Below are positions 25,435 through 34,278 of a DNA stretch of 54,481 nucleotides, one piece after another (position 1 is the stretch's first letter; the number at the start of each line of letters is the position of its first letter). Source of the stretch: CAZTTG01 sp964615935 (GTDB lineage: Bacteria; Planctomycetota; UBA1135; GCA-002686595); contig CAZTTG010000040.1 in assembly GCA_964615935.1 (NCBI GenBank), positions 1-54,481 on the forward strand. Reading direction: 5' to 3'. The notes below the pieces were generated by a model. The model saw only the letters and a list, made by a program, of their open reading frames with translations. It did not search any database and was not told the DNA's origin. The translations under genes were made by a program, and so were the position numbers.

Positions 25435-27036
25435 ATGACCGGGATCGAGAGGATGACGCGCGCGGGCGCGATCGCGCTGCTGGCCGCGGCCATGGCGGGC
25501 TCCTGCCGGACGGCCGATTTCGCCGACGGGCTGCTGCGGCTGCAGGATGGCCGCAGCCGCCGGGTGACCTCCACGCACGCGCTGCCCGACGGCCGGCCCG
25601 ACCCGGACAGCAACGCCGACAACCTCCGGGTCGCGCCCGGCCAGACGCACGTCCTGGCCGATCTGGGGGGCCCGGGCGTCATCACCCACGTCTGGATGAC
25701 CTTCCTCGGCCCCGAGCCGCACCCCTGGGCCCGCGAGGGGGCCGCCGACCACAAGGAGATGGTGCTGCGCATCTACTGGGACGGCCGCGCCGAGCCGGGA
25801 GTGGAGGCCCCGGTGGGCGACTTCTTCGCCTCCGGCTTCGGCCAGCGCATGGACGTCGACAGCCAGCCGGTGCAGGTCGAGAACGGGGCCTCCTACAACT
25901 GCTTCTGGCGCATGCCCTTCCGCCGCTCGGCCCGGATCGAGATCGAGAACGACGGCGAGAAGGAGATCGCCCTCCTCTACTACAACGTCGACTGGATCGA
26001 GAAGCCCTCCCTGCCGGCCGACACGCCCTACTTCCACGCCCAGTACCGACAGGAGTACCCGGTGACCCCCGGGCGGGACTACCTGGTCTTCGAGGGCCGC
26101 GGCCGCGGGCACTACGTCGGCACCTTCCTGTGCGTGCGCTCGCGCAGCCCGGGCTGGTTCGGGGAGGGGGACGAGAAGATGTGGATCGACGGCGACGACG
26201 AACCGTCCATCTGGGGAACCGGCACCGAGGACTACTTCCTCTGCGCCTGGGGGCTGCGCGAGGGCTGCCGCCCGTCCTTCGGCGTGCCGCTCACCGACGG
26301 GGGCTTCCACCTGGGCGGGAAGACCTGCGCCTACCGCTGGCACCTCTCCGATCCGATCGTCTTCCAGGAGAGCCTCCGCGTGGCCCTCGAGCACTGGGGA
26401 TGGATCGCCCGGGACGAGAACTCCGATTACGCCAGCCGGAGCTGGAACGAGCGCCAGGACGACTACTCCAGCGTGGCCTACTGGTATCAGGTGGGCGAGC
26501 CGCTGCGCTTCGCCAGCGTGCCGCCCTGCGCCGAGCGGAAGCTCCCGGAGATCGACATCGTCCTGCCGGGACGCGACCTCGTCGGGGAGGAGCACCACGG
26601 GCAGGGCCGCGCGAGGGTCCAGGAGGGCGGCCTGTGGCGCGAGTGCTCGCAGATGCTCTACCAGCCCGACGCCCCCGAGGATGCCTGGGTGGAGGTCCCC
26701 TTCGAGGTCGAGCGCCGCGAGCCGCGGCGGCTGGTGCTCAAGCTGACCACCTCGTACGACTTCGGGATCTGGGACGTCTCCCTGGACGGCGTCCTGCTCC
26801 GGGAGGGCCTGGACCTCTACACGCCCGAGACCGAGGTGAGCGAGTTCCCCCTGCTGGACTTCTGGCCCGAGGCGGGACACCACGTCCTGCGCCTGGAGTG
26901 CGCCGGGCAGAATCCCCTCTCCGAGGGCTGCTGGCTGGGGCTGGATTCGGTCCGCCTGCGCGAGCGCCGGCCCCGGGTCGAGGAGTACGGCTGGGACCGG
27001 GAGAAGGACTGGCGGGAGGAGAGGCGGCTGTACTGA
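25435..27036 (+). CDS. DUF2961 / GH172-family lipoprotein
   Basis: 533 residues. N-terminal membrane-targeting segment with a near-lipobox AMAGSC around residue 24, so probably an exported lipoprotein. The DUF2961 core includes GPGVITHVWMTF near residue 80, VGDFFASGFG, YNCFWRMPF, LLYYNVDW, and the hallmark WGTGTEDYF (near residue 267), where the Glu is a likely catalytic residue. GH172 members hydrolyse fructofuranosyl or arabinofuranosyl linkages (difructose dianhydride I and D-arabinan enzymes are known). A beta-sandwich-like C-terminal part follows. ATG 25435 has GGAAGGGG upstream. The substrate cannot be read from the sequence. Confidence 0.82.
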   Translation: MTGIERMTRAGAIALLAAAMAGSCRTADFADGLLRLQDGRSRRVTSTHALPDGRPDPDSNADNLRVAPGQTHVLADLGGPGVITHVWMTFLGPEPHPWAREGAADHKEMVLRIYWDGRAEPGVEAPVGDFFASGFGQRMDVDSQPVQVENGASYNCFWRMPFRRSARIEIENDGEKEIALLYYNVDWIEKPSLPADTPYFHAQYRQEYPVTPGRDYLVFEGRGRGHYVGTFLCVRSRSPGWFGEGDEKMWIDGDDEPSIWGTGTEDYFLCAWGLREGCRPSFGVPLTDGGFHLGGKTCAYRWHLSDPIVFQESLRVALEHWGWIARDENSDYASRSWNERQDDYSSVAYWYQVGEPLRFASVPPCAERKLPEIDIVLPGRDLVGEEHHGQGRARVQEGGLWRECSQMLYQPDAPEDAWVEVPFEVERREPRRLVLKLTTSYDFGIWDVSLDGVLLREGLDLYTPETEVSEFPLLDFWPEAGHHVLRLECAGQNPLSEGCWLGLDSVRLRERRPRVEEYGWDREKDWREERRLY

Positions 27037-27065
27037 GCCATCCGTGCCCCCCCCGGGTTTTCGGC

Positions 27066-27096
27066 TTGACGCCGGCCGCCGCCGGGAGGCTACCCT
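27066..27096 (+). promoter_or_regulatory. Probable promoter of the ammonia-lyase gene
   Basis: TTGACG at 27066-27071 is followed after 17-19 bases by GCTACC/TACCCT (27089-27096). The gap to ATG 27207 leaves a 5' leader of about 100 bases with no evident riboswitch fold. Confidence 0.4.
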
Positions 27097-27206
27097 CTGG
27101 GTACGCGGACCGGGATCCTCGGTCGCTGCGGGGTGGGTGGGAGCGATCAACCAGAATCGTTGACATCGCTCTGGCCCGGCCGGGCCCGAGCGACAGGAGG
27201 ATCCCG

Positions 27207-28736
27207 ATGGCCATCCGCATCACCGGCAGCGAGCTCCGCATCGAGGACGTCGTGGAGGTGGCGCGCAAGCGCGCCCCGATCGAGCTCGACCCCGACGCCC
27301 TGGAGCGCATCCGGCGCTGCCGCGCCTTCATCGAGGAGCGCATCGCCGCGCGCGAGATCATGTACGGCGTCAACACCGGAATCGGGGAGTTCTCCGAGGT
27401 GGCGCTGGACGACGACAAGCTGGTGGAGTTCCAGCGGCACCTGATCTCCAACCACGCCGCCGGCATCGGCGAGCCGGCCCCCGAGGAGCACGTGCGCGCG
27501 GCCATGCTGCTGCGGATCAACGTCCACGCCAAGGGGCACTCCGGCTGCCGCCCCGAGATCACGCAGACCCTGGTCGAGATGCTCAACGTCGGCCTCACCC
27601 CGGTGGTCTGCCGCAAGGGCTCGGTGGGGGCCTGCGGCGACCTGGCGCCCATGAGCCAGATCGCCCTGGTCCTCCTGGGCGAGGGCGAGTGCTTCGTGGA
27701 GGGGCGGCGGCTGCCGGGCCGGAAGGCCCTGGAGGAGGCCGGGATCCCCGTGCCCGGCCTGAAGGCCCGCGACGGGCTGGCGATCATCAACGGCTCCAAC
27801 CTGACCAACGGCATCGGCTGCCTCATCGTCCACGACGCCGAGCTGTGGCTGAAGCAGGCGGAGATCGCGGCGGCCATGACGCTGGAGGCGCTCAAGGCCA
27901 ACATGAAACCCTACGACGAGCGGCTCCACCGGCTGCGGGGCTTCCGCGGGGCGGTCACCTCGGCCTCCAACCTCCGCCGCGTCATCGAGGGCTCGGATCT
28001 CACCACCGGCAAAGAGAAGACCCGGGTACAGGACGCCTACAGCATGCGCTCCACGCCGCAGGTGATCGGCGCCGCCCGGGATCACCTGCGCTGGACCCGC
28101 GAGCAGCTCGAGATCGAGGCCAACGGCGTGGGCGACAACCCCATCTTCCTGCCCGAGGACGGGCTGGTGCTGACCGGCGCCAACTTCCAGGGCACGCCCA
28201 TCAGCATGCCGCTGGACACCCTGGGCGGCGCGATCACCATGGTGTGCGTGCTCTCCGAGCGGCGCCTGAACCGCCTCACCAACCCGGCCCTCAGCGCGGG
28301 GCTGCCGGCCTTCCTGACCAAGGGCGCGGGGCTCTTCTCGGGCATGATGCTCAGCCAGTACACCGCCGACATGCAGATCGTGGAGCAGAAGATCCTGTCC
28401 ACCCCGGCCTTCTTCCAGTCCATCCCGGCGGCCGCCGACCAGGAGGACTTCGTGTCCATGGGGATGAACTCGGCGCTCAAGACGCGGGAGATCCTGGACA
28501 CCGCCCCGGGCGTCCTGGGGATCGAGCTGATGGCCGCCGCCCAGGCGCTGGACTTCCGCGACTACACCCCCGGCCGGGGAACGCTGGCGGCCAAGGCCGC
28601 GGTGCGCCGGCGGGTCGAGTTCCTCGACGTGGACCGTCCCCTGTACCCGGACCACAACGCCATGGCCGAGTCGGTGAAGCGCCTCGAGATCCTGGAGGCG
28701 GTGGAGGCCGAGATCGGCGAGCTTCAGACCTACTGA
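27207..28736 (+). CDS. hutH: Histidine ammonia-lyase family enzyme with Ala-Cys-Gly MIO triad
   Basis: 509 residues, RBS AGGAGG six bases before ATG. Numbering keeps step with Pseudomonas HAL: Tyr53 (YGVNTGIG), His83 (SNHAAGIG), and the MIO triad at 142-144. The triad reads Ala142-Cys143-Gly144 (GSVGACGDLAPMSQ) rather than Ala-Ser-Gly. Glu413 (ADQEDFVSMG) matches the HAL-specific Glu414, and His83 is a HAL substrate residue. Histidine to urocanate is thus favoured over Phe or Tyr deamination. An engineered HAL S143C is reported to form MIO and stay active, so this protein may be functional. No hutU, hutI or hutG lies nearby. The end overlaps the convergent EamA gene by seven bases. Confidence 0.85.
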   Translation: MAIRITGSELRIEDVVEVARKRAPIELDPDALERIRRCRAFIEERIAAREIMYGVNTGIGEFSEVALDDDKLVEFQRHLISNHAAGIGEPAPEEHVRAAMLLRINVHAKGHSGCRPEITQTLVEMLNVGLTPVVCRKGSVGACGDLAPMSQIALVLLGEGECFVEGRRLPGRKALEEAGIPVPGLKARDGLAIINGSNLTNGIGCLIVHDAELWLKQAEIAAAMTLEALKANMKPYDERLHRLRGFRGAVTSASNLRRVIEGSDLTTGKEKTRVQDAYSMRSTPQVIGAARDHLRWTREQLEIEANGVGDNPIFLPEDGLVLTGANFQGTPISMPLDTLGGAITMVCVLSERRLNRLTNPALSAGLPAFLTKGAGLFSGMMLSQYTADMQIVEQKILSTPAFFQSIPAAADQEDFVSMGMNSALKTREILDTAPGVLGIELMAAAQALDFRDYTPGRGTLAAKAAVRRRVEFLDVDRPLYPDHNAMAESVKRLEILEAVEAEIGELQTY

Positions 28737-29641
28737 GCCGCCGGCGCGCACAGGATCACCATCAGCACCCCGGCCGTGCCCAGGATCACCCCCAGGACCC
28801 GCATGCGGGTAACCGGCTCGCGCAACAGCAGCGCCGCCAGCACGAAGGTGAAGATGGTGGACATCTGGTTGAGGGCCGCGGCGGTGGAGATCTGCGTGTA
28901 CTTCATCCCCGCCATCCAGAAGAGCAGCGACACGTAGGTGCCCATGATGGCGCCGGGGATCATCACCGGCCATATCCGCAGATCGCGCAGGGCGGCCAAC
29001 TCCCGCTGGGGATTGGCCATGAGCGGCAGGAAGAAGACGCTGGCCACCAGGCCCGCGAGCATCCGCACCCAGGTGGCCCAAATCAGCGGCGAGTGGTCTA
29101 GCAGGGGCTTGATCATGGCGATGGAGATCGCCTGGGTGGAGGTCGCCGTGACGCCCAGCAACACGCCCGCCATCACGGTCCGCCGGCTACGCGTTCCGCC
29201 GGGCTCCTTCATCCAGCCTACCGAGACCACCGCGTTCAGGATGAGGGCCACCCCCACTACCTGTAGGAAGCTCAGCCGATCCCCCAGGAACAGCACGCCC
29301 ATGAGGATGACCGAGGGGCTGTAGCTCGTGTTGACGATGGACTGCAGGCCGGCCCCGATCCGGTTGAGGCACATGAAGAAGAGCGTGTCGGACAGGCCGA
29401 TGCCGATCACCCCGCTCGCCAGGAGCAGCGCGTAGTCGCTCCCGGTGACGCCTTCCGGCGCGGTCTGACCCATGGCCAGGAGCGTGACCGAGAAGAGGGC
29501 GACCGAGAGGACGTTCTTGAACAGGTTGAGGGCCAGGGGGGTGACCCGCTCTCCGGTCTTGCGGAAGAGGATGGTGGCCGTGGACCAGCAGAGGGCCGCG
29601 GCCAGGGCAAAGGCCTCGCCGGCGTAGGGGATTCCTTCCAT
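28730..29641 (-). CDS. EamA/DMT-family transporter
   Basis: 303 residues from ATG 29641, the start that places the first transmembrane helix (AFALAAALCWSTATILF) right at the N-terminus and gives the family length. Upstream in-frame ATGs at 29707 and 29800 would add hydrophilic tails and have no better SD. Ten hydrophobic segments in two EamA repeats are visible, the second ending with AALNQMSTIFTFVLAALLLREPVTRMRVLGVILGTAGVLMV. Such proteins are usually metabolite or drug exporters of the inner membrane. The substrate is unknown. It is convergent with the ammonia-lyase gene and divergent from the GntR/ABC operon. Confidence 0.85.
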   Translation of the reverse strand: MEGIPYAGEAFALAAALCWSTATILFRKTGERVTPLALNLFKNVLSVALFSVTLLAMGQTAPEGVTGSDYALLLASGVIGIGLSDTLFFMCLNRIGAGLQSIVNTSYSPSVILMGVLFLGDRLSFLQVVGVALILNAVVSVGWMKEPGGTRSRRTVMAGVLLGVTATSTQAISIAMIKPLLDHSPLIWATWVRMLAGLVASVFFLPLMANPQRELAALRDLRIWPVMIPGAIMGTYVSLLFWMAGMKYTQISTAAALNQMSTIFTFVLAALLLREPVTRMRVLGVILGTAGVLMVILCAPAAQ

Positions 29642-29841
29642 ATCGAGTGGTCCGGCTCGGTCGGGCCGGGGGGCACCAGGGTTCCCGGCGGCAGGGGCGG
29701 TCGCCATCCGCGGTTCCCGCAGCTTCCGTAATCCATTGTCCGGAAATGGTTTACGTCTGACTCTCCGGTCGGCTGGGGAGGCCGGGGCGGGCTGCGTCAT
29801 GGGTTTTCGCCCCGAAGAACCGAAGAAGGGGTCGCGCTCAA

Positions 29842-29863
29842 CTGTATGGCTGTTACCATACAG
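29842..29863. promoter_or_regulatory. Palindromic operator of the YtrA-type GntR regulator
   Basis: A perfect inverted repeat, CTGTATGG-CTGTTA-CCATACAG, lies 20 bases before the GntR start. YtrA-subfamily regulators bind such spaced palindromes at their own promoters. It is unusually AT-rich for this genome, which supports a regulatory role. It could also affect the divergent EamA gene. Confidence 0.7.
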
Positions 29864-29883
29864 ACCATCTGAGATCCCGACCC

Positions 29884-30282
29884 ATGCTCCACCTCGAGCT
29901 CGACTCCCGAAGCGCCGTGCCGGCCTACCGGCAGCTCATGGATCAGCTCAAGTACTACGTCGCCTCCGGCTCCCTCGAGGAGGGGGATCGCCTGCCCTCG
30001 ATCCGGGAGCTGGCGAAGTACCTGGGCGTCAACCCCACCACCGTGGTGCGGACCTACACCGAGCTCGAGCACGAGGGGGTGATCGAGCGCAAGCACGGCA
30101 AGGGCGTCTTCGTGGGCCGCCGCGCGAAGGGCCCTTCGCGCCGGGAGCTCGAGCGGGCCCTGCGGCGCCACGCCCGACAGCTCGCGGTGGAGGCGACGCA
30201 GATGGGAGCCGCCGAGGAGCTGGTCCTGCGGGTGGTCCGCGAGGAGCTGAGCTCCCTGAACCCCGAGAGGAAGAAGCGATGA
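29884..30282 (+). CDS. GntR-family regulator, YtrA subfamily
   Basis: 132 residues. A winged-helix GntR DNA-binding domain (LPSIRELAKYLGVNPTTVVRTYTELEHEGVIERKHGKGVFV, residues ~39-76) is followed by only a short helical tail. That layout defines the YtrA subfamily, which normally controls an ABC transporter encoded in the same operon. Here the stop overlaps the ATPase start (ATGA). The palindrome just upstream is the likely autoregulatory site. The inducer is unknown; B. subtilis YtrA responds to cell-wall-active antibiotics, so a membrane or wall stress role is a reasonable guess. Confidence 0.9.
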   Translation: MLHLELDSRSAVPAYRQLMDQLKYYVASGSLEEGDRLPSIRELAKYLGVNPTTVVRTYTELEHEGVIERKHGKGVFVGRRAKGPSRRELERALRRHARQLAVEATQMGAAEELVLRVVREELSSLNPERKKR

Positions 30283-31220
30283 CCCAGCCAGCCTTCGAAG
30301 CCCGCGCCGTGCGCAAGACCTTTCGGGGGAGCGTACTCGCCCTGGACGGCTTCGACCTCTGCGTCCCGGCGGGCTCCTTCTTCGGCCTCCTGGGCCGCAA
30401 CGGGGCCGGCAAGACCACCGCGCTGCGGATCCTGATGGGGCTCCTGCGCGCCGACTCCGGCGAGAGCCGCGTGCTCGGCAGCGACATGCGCGAGGCCAGC
30501 CGTCAGCACCGAGCGCGGGTGGCCTACGTCGCTCAGATGCCGCGTCTGTACGGCCGGCTCTCGACCTCCGAGCACAGCCGCCTGCTTTCCCACTTCTACC
30601 CCCGCTGGGACGCCTCGCTGGCGCGCGAGCTGGCGCGGCGCTTCGAGGTCGACTGGGAGCGGAAGTTCGCCCTGCTATCGGGCGGTGAGCAGCGCAAGGC
30701 GGCGGTGCTGCTGGCCTTCGCGGCGCGCCCGAACGCGCTCATCCTCGACGAGCCCGGGGCCGGCCTGGACCCGGTCGCGCGCCGCGAGCTGATCGACGTG
30801 CTGGTCGACCTCCTGGGCAGCCGCGAGGGCTGCTCGGTCGTGCTCAGCACCCACCTGACCCACGACGTCGAGCGCCTGGCCGAGCACGTGGGCATCCTCC
30901 ACGCGGGCCGGATGCTCCGCGCCGAGGCGCTGGACCGGCTGAAGGAGAGGATCCGCCGCGTCCAGGTGGTCTTCGAGGGCGAGCCCCCGGCGGGCTTCGC
31001 CGTCCCCGGCGCCCTGCGCACGGAGCGGGCCGGCTCGGTGGTCACCGCGATCGCCGAGCTGGAGTCGGAGGAGTCCCTGGAGCGGGTGCGCGCCACGGCC
31101 GGCGCGCGGGTGGACCTCTTCGGCATGGAGCTGGAGGACATCTTCATCGAGCTGGTCGGGCCGGCCGGCGGCTCGGTCGTGTGGAATCCCCTCGAGGGGG
31201 AGGGAGTGACGGCGCAATGA
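30279..31220 (+). CDS. ABC transporter ATP-binding protein
   Basis: 313 residues. Walker A GRNGAGKTTA (near residue 40), signature LSGGEQRK, Walker B ALILDEPGAGLDP and the H-loop STHLTHD are all intact. A C-terminal ~90-residue extension follows, as in ATPases of ABC-2 exporters (YtrB/CcmA-like). It works with the permease encoded four bases back from its stop (ATGA overlap) and is regulated by the YtrA-type GntR in front. Transport direction is probably outward; the cargo cannot be inferred. Confidence 0.9.
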   Translation: MTQPAFEARAVRKTFRGSVLALDGFDLCVPAGSFFGLLGRNGAGKTTALRILMGLLRADSGESRVLGSDMREASRQHRARVAYVAQMPRLYGRLSTSEHSRLLSHFYPRWDASLARELARRFEVDWERKFALLSGGEQRKAAVLLAFAARPNALILDEPGAGLDPVARRELIDVLVDLLGSREGCSVVLSTHLTHDVERLAEHVGILHAGRMLRAEALDRLKERIRRVQVVFEGEPPAGFAVPGALRTERAGSVVTAIAELESEESLERVRATAGARVDLFGMELEDIFIELVGPAGGSVVWNPLEGEGVTAQ

Positions 31221-32053
31221 AGAGCACGAACGAGGGTGCGGCCGCCTCGGCCCTGGACTGGGAGGTCCTGCGGGGCCTGATGTGGATCGACTGGCGGCGG
31301 CACCGCCTGGGCGCCGTCATCGCGGTGGTCGCCGTCGGCATCGGCATGCTGGTGATCGGGGTGGACACGGCCTCGGGGGCCGCCCGCTTCTTCTGGCTCA
31401 GCGTCTTCATGGGCCTGGGCGTGGGCCTGGGGCTCGGGAGGGCGGACTGGCTCGAGGGCGAGGAGGAGTACGCCCTCTCGCTGCCGCCGCTGCGCCGGGA
31501 GCGCTACCTCGTGCGCTTCCTCTTCGGGCTGGCCGTGATGGCGGCGCTGTACGTCATCGGCGTGCTCACCTGCTTCACGGACCTGCCGCGGAGCCTGGGG
31601 GCACTGCTGTCCATGCCCATGCCCGCCGTGGACGAGCCGCCGCCCTACTTCGCGAGCATGAGCGGCCCGACCTTCACCGCCCTGGCGCTGACCTCGCCGC
31701 TGGCGCTGTACGTCGAGAGCTTCGCCCTCTCGGCGGGGATGCACGGCCGGGACGACTTGAGCTGGCTGTGGGAGCTCCCCGCCGTGATCCTCGGCGGGCT
31801 CGGTCTGTACCTGCTGGACGAGGCCTGGATGGGGCGCTTCTCCGGATGGCTGGTGGGACCCGCCCTGGTCCTCTTCAGCTTCCTCCGGTGGCGGATGGGG
31901 GCCCGGACCTACCATCAGCGCGAGGCGGTGGTGCAGGTGCAGGCCAGCGGACTCCAGTCCGCGAAGCCCGCGGTCGCCCTGGTCCTGATCACCGTGCTGG
32001 CGGTGCTGTTCACCCTCGGCCTGTGGGCCTACTACGCCGCGGCGAAGAACTGA
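31217..32053 (+). CDS. ABC-2-type transporter permease
   Basis: 278 residues with about six hydrophobic segments (residues ~33-52, ~58-74, ~100-120, ~150-170, ~185-210, ~245-275). The protein has no soluble domain of note and lacks a recognisable strong motif, which is usual for ABC-2 permeases in YtrA operons. ATG 31217 overlaps the ATPase stop, fixing the start. The next gene begins 53 bases after its end and may be in the same transcript, though it encodes a secreted hydrolase of a different kind. Confidence 0.8.
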   Translation: MKSTNEGAAASALDWEVLRGLMWIDWRRHRLGAVIAVVAVGIGMLVIGVDTASGAARFFWLSVFMGLGVGLGLGRADWLEGEEEYALSLPPLRRERYLVRFLFGLAVMAALYVIGVLTCFTDLPRSLGALLSMPMPAVDEPPPYFASMSGPTFTALALTSPLALYVESFALSAGMHGRDDLSWLWELPAVILGGLGLYLLDEAWMGRFSGWLVGPALVLFSFLRWRMGARTYHQREAVVQVQASGLQSAKPAVALVLITVLAVLFTLGLWAYYAAAKN

Positions 32054-32106
32054 ACGCGAACCGGTCCACCGGGTACCGCCCGACCTCCCCGACCTGGAAT
32101 GGAGCC

Positions 32107-34278
32107 ATGACGCACCTGCCCCGCGCCGTACCGTCGACCCTCGGCCTGCTGCTCCTGCTCGCCCCCCTCGGGGCGCAGGCGGAGCGCGCCTTTCCCGCGG
32201 CCGATCCCGAGAGCCAGGGGCTCGATCCCCAGGCGCTGGCTTCCCTGACGGAGCTCGTACAGTCCTTTTTCGATGACGGCGAGATCGCCGGCGCCGAGCT
32301 CCTCGTGATCCAGAACCGCCGGACGGTGCTCCACGAGGCCATCGGCTGGAAGGACGCCGACGAGCGGATCCCCATGGAGCGTGACACGCTCTTCAACGTC
32401 CGCTCCATGTCCAAGCCGGTCACCGGCACCCTGGCCCAGATGCTGATCGACGAGGGGAGGCTGGCGCTCGAGGACGCCGCCTCCGAGCACCTCGAGTGCT
32501 TCGCCGAGGGCGAGTCGGCGGGAATCCTCGTGGACCACCTGCTCACCCACCGCAGCGGCCTGCCGCTCACCTGCGTGAACCGGGAGCTGAAGAGCTACTC
32601 GGGCCTGCGGGCCCTGGCCGAGCAGGCCGCCGCTGCGGGCCTCGACTTCGAACCCGGGAGCCGCTTCGGGTACAGCGACGCGGGCTCGGACTCGCTGGGG
32701 GCGATCCTCGAGGTGGTCGGCGGGGCGCCCCTGGCCGAGCTCTACCAGCGGCGGATCTTCGATCCCCTGGGCATGGCCGACGCGGCGGCGAGGCTCGAGG
32801 CCGCCGATCCCCGGACGCCCCGCACGGCCAGCAACCACATGGGCTCCAAGGGCTCGTGGAGCCGCTACTGGAAGCCGGGCGGCGAGCCCTTCTATCCCTT
32901 CGCTATGGGCTCGCAGAGCGTCTACTGCACCCCCGTGGACTACGCGCGCTTCCTGGCGACGTGGATGGACGGCGGTCGGGTGGGGGAGGAGCGCCTGCTG
33001 TCGCCGGAGGCCGTCGCGCGCGCGCACGAGCCCGTGTCGGAGATGTCCTATCCCTGCGGCTTCGACGGGCTGGAGGTGCGCTACGGCAGGATGTGGATGC
33101 TGTGGGTCGAGCCGGACGCTCCCGACGGGGAGAGCCCGGAGGCCTTCGGGCACGGCGGCTCGGACGGGACCTGGGCGGTGGCCTTCCCCGAGCGCGACCT
33201 GATGGCCCTCTACTTCACCCAGTCCCGCGGCCAGCAGACCCTGCCAACCTTCGAGCGGGCGCTCGACGCCCTGATCCTGGACCCGGACCCCGAGAAGGCC
33301 GCCGCCCTCACGGCCCGGATCGCGCCCGAGGCGATGCGGCCCTACCCGGGGCTCTACCGGGTCGAAGGGCACGACCTCTACGTGGCCATCGTCGTCCAGG
33401 ACGGGAAGCTGGCGGTCGAGCTGGTCGGCGTGCGGGTCCTCACCCTGGCGCCGACCGACGATCCGGACCGCTGGACGGTCGAGCTGATGCCCAAGCAGGA
33501 GCTGCGCTTCGAGCGCGCCGAGTCCGGCGAGATCACCGGCATCCACTCCTCGGGTCCCCTGGCCGAGGAGTACCTGCGGCGCTTCGAGCCGGCCGACGAT
33601 CTGCCATCGGTGGACGAGCTCGTGGAGCGCCACCTCGCCGCCTGCAGCGCGGAGAACCTCGAAGAGCTCGGCGCCTTCCGCCTGAAGGGCACCGTGACCG
33701 TCGAGGCGCGCAAGATGGAGGGAGAGATCGAGGACCTCTACCGGGGGCGGCGGCAGCGCCGCCTCTCCACCCGCTTCGGGGAGACGCTGGAGCAGCACCT
33801 GGCGATCGACGGCGAGGAGGTCTGGCAGATGAGCAGCGTGCAGGGGCGCAAGCAGCAGACCGGCATCCAGGCCGAGCAGGCGCGGCTGAACAGCCTGGGG
33901 TGCCTGCTGGGCGACTGGCGCGAGGACTACCGCGAGGTGCGGGTCCTCTATCGCCTGCCGGACGTGTTCGAGAACGAGGCCTGGGTGGTCCGCACCGTGC
34001 CGCACGTCGGGCCGGCCTCGACCAAGTACCTGGACGCCGAGACCGGCCTGCTGCTCGCCGAGGACCGGATCGCGCTCCTCCCCGGCCTGGGCATGGTGGG
34101 GGCCTTCGTGAAGCTCGAGGACTGGCGCGAGGTGGGGGGGGCGCGGATCCCCTTCCTGTGGACCTCGCGGGCGGTCACGCCGCTCATCGGCACGATCGTC
34201 ACCCGCTACGAGGAGGTGGAGACCCAGCTCGAGGTCGCCGAGGACGCCTTCCGGATCCCCGAGGAGGACGACGACTAG
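32107..34278 (+). CDS. Secreted beta-lactamase-family serine hydrolase with extra C-terminal domain
   Basis: 723 residues. Signal peptide MTHLPRAVPSTLGLLLLLAPLGAQA. The beta-lactamase/transpeptidase-like domain (class C or D-alanyl esterase type) spans ~35-400, with Ser100-x2-Lys103 (SMSK), Tyr189-Ser-Asp in place of Tyr-x-Asn, and His349-Gly-Gly replacing Lys-Thr-Gly. Such enzymes are usually peptidases or esterases rather than true beta-lactamases. Residues ~500-723 form a second, beta-rich domain (TVEARKMEGEIEDLYRG, TKYLDAETGLLLAED) that looks like the lipoprotein-carrier-like module of some periplasmic proteins. The stop shares CTAG with the convergent symporter gene. Confidence 0.83.
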   Translation: MTHLPRAVPSTLGLLLLLAPLGAQAERAFPAADPESQGLDPQALASLTELVQSFFDDGEIAGAELLVIQNRRTVLHEAIGWKDADERIPMERDTLFNVRSMSKPVTGTLAQMLIDEGRLALEDAASEHLECFAEGESAGILVDHLLTHRSGLPLTCVNRELKSYSGLRALAEQAAAAGLDFEPGSRFGYSDAGSDSLGAILEVVGGAPLAELYQRRIFDPLGMADAAARLEAADPRTPRTASNHMGSKGSWSRYWKPGGEPFYPFAMGSQSVYCTPVDYARFLATWMDGGRVGEERLLSPEAVARAHEPVSEMSYPCGFDGLEVRYGRMWMLWVEPDAPDGESPEAFGHGGSDGTWAVAFPERDLMALYFTQSRGQQTLPTFERALDALILDPDPEKAAALTARIAPEAMRPYPGLYRVEGHDLYVAIVVQDGKLAVELVGVRVLTLAPTDDPDRWTVELMPKQELRFERAESGEITGIHSSGPLAEEYLRRFEPADDLPSVDELVERHLAACSAENLEELGAFRLKGTVTVEARKMEGEIEDLYRGRRQRRLSTRFGETLEQHLAIDGEEVWQMSSVQGRKQQTGIQAEQARLNSLGCLLGDWREDYREVRVLYRLPDVFENEAWVVRTVPHVGPASTKYLDAETGLLLAEDRIALLPGLGMVGAFVKLEDWREVGGARIPFLWTSRAVTPLIGTIVTRYEEVETQLEVAEDAFRIPEEDDD

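Noticed and set aside
32107..34278. Antibiotic-resistance beta-lactamase
   Set aside because: Tyr-Ser-Asp and His-Gly-Gly replace the usual motifs and a long extra domain is present, as in peptidase/esterase relatives.
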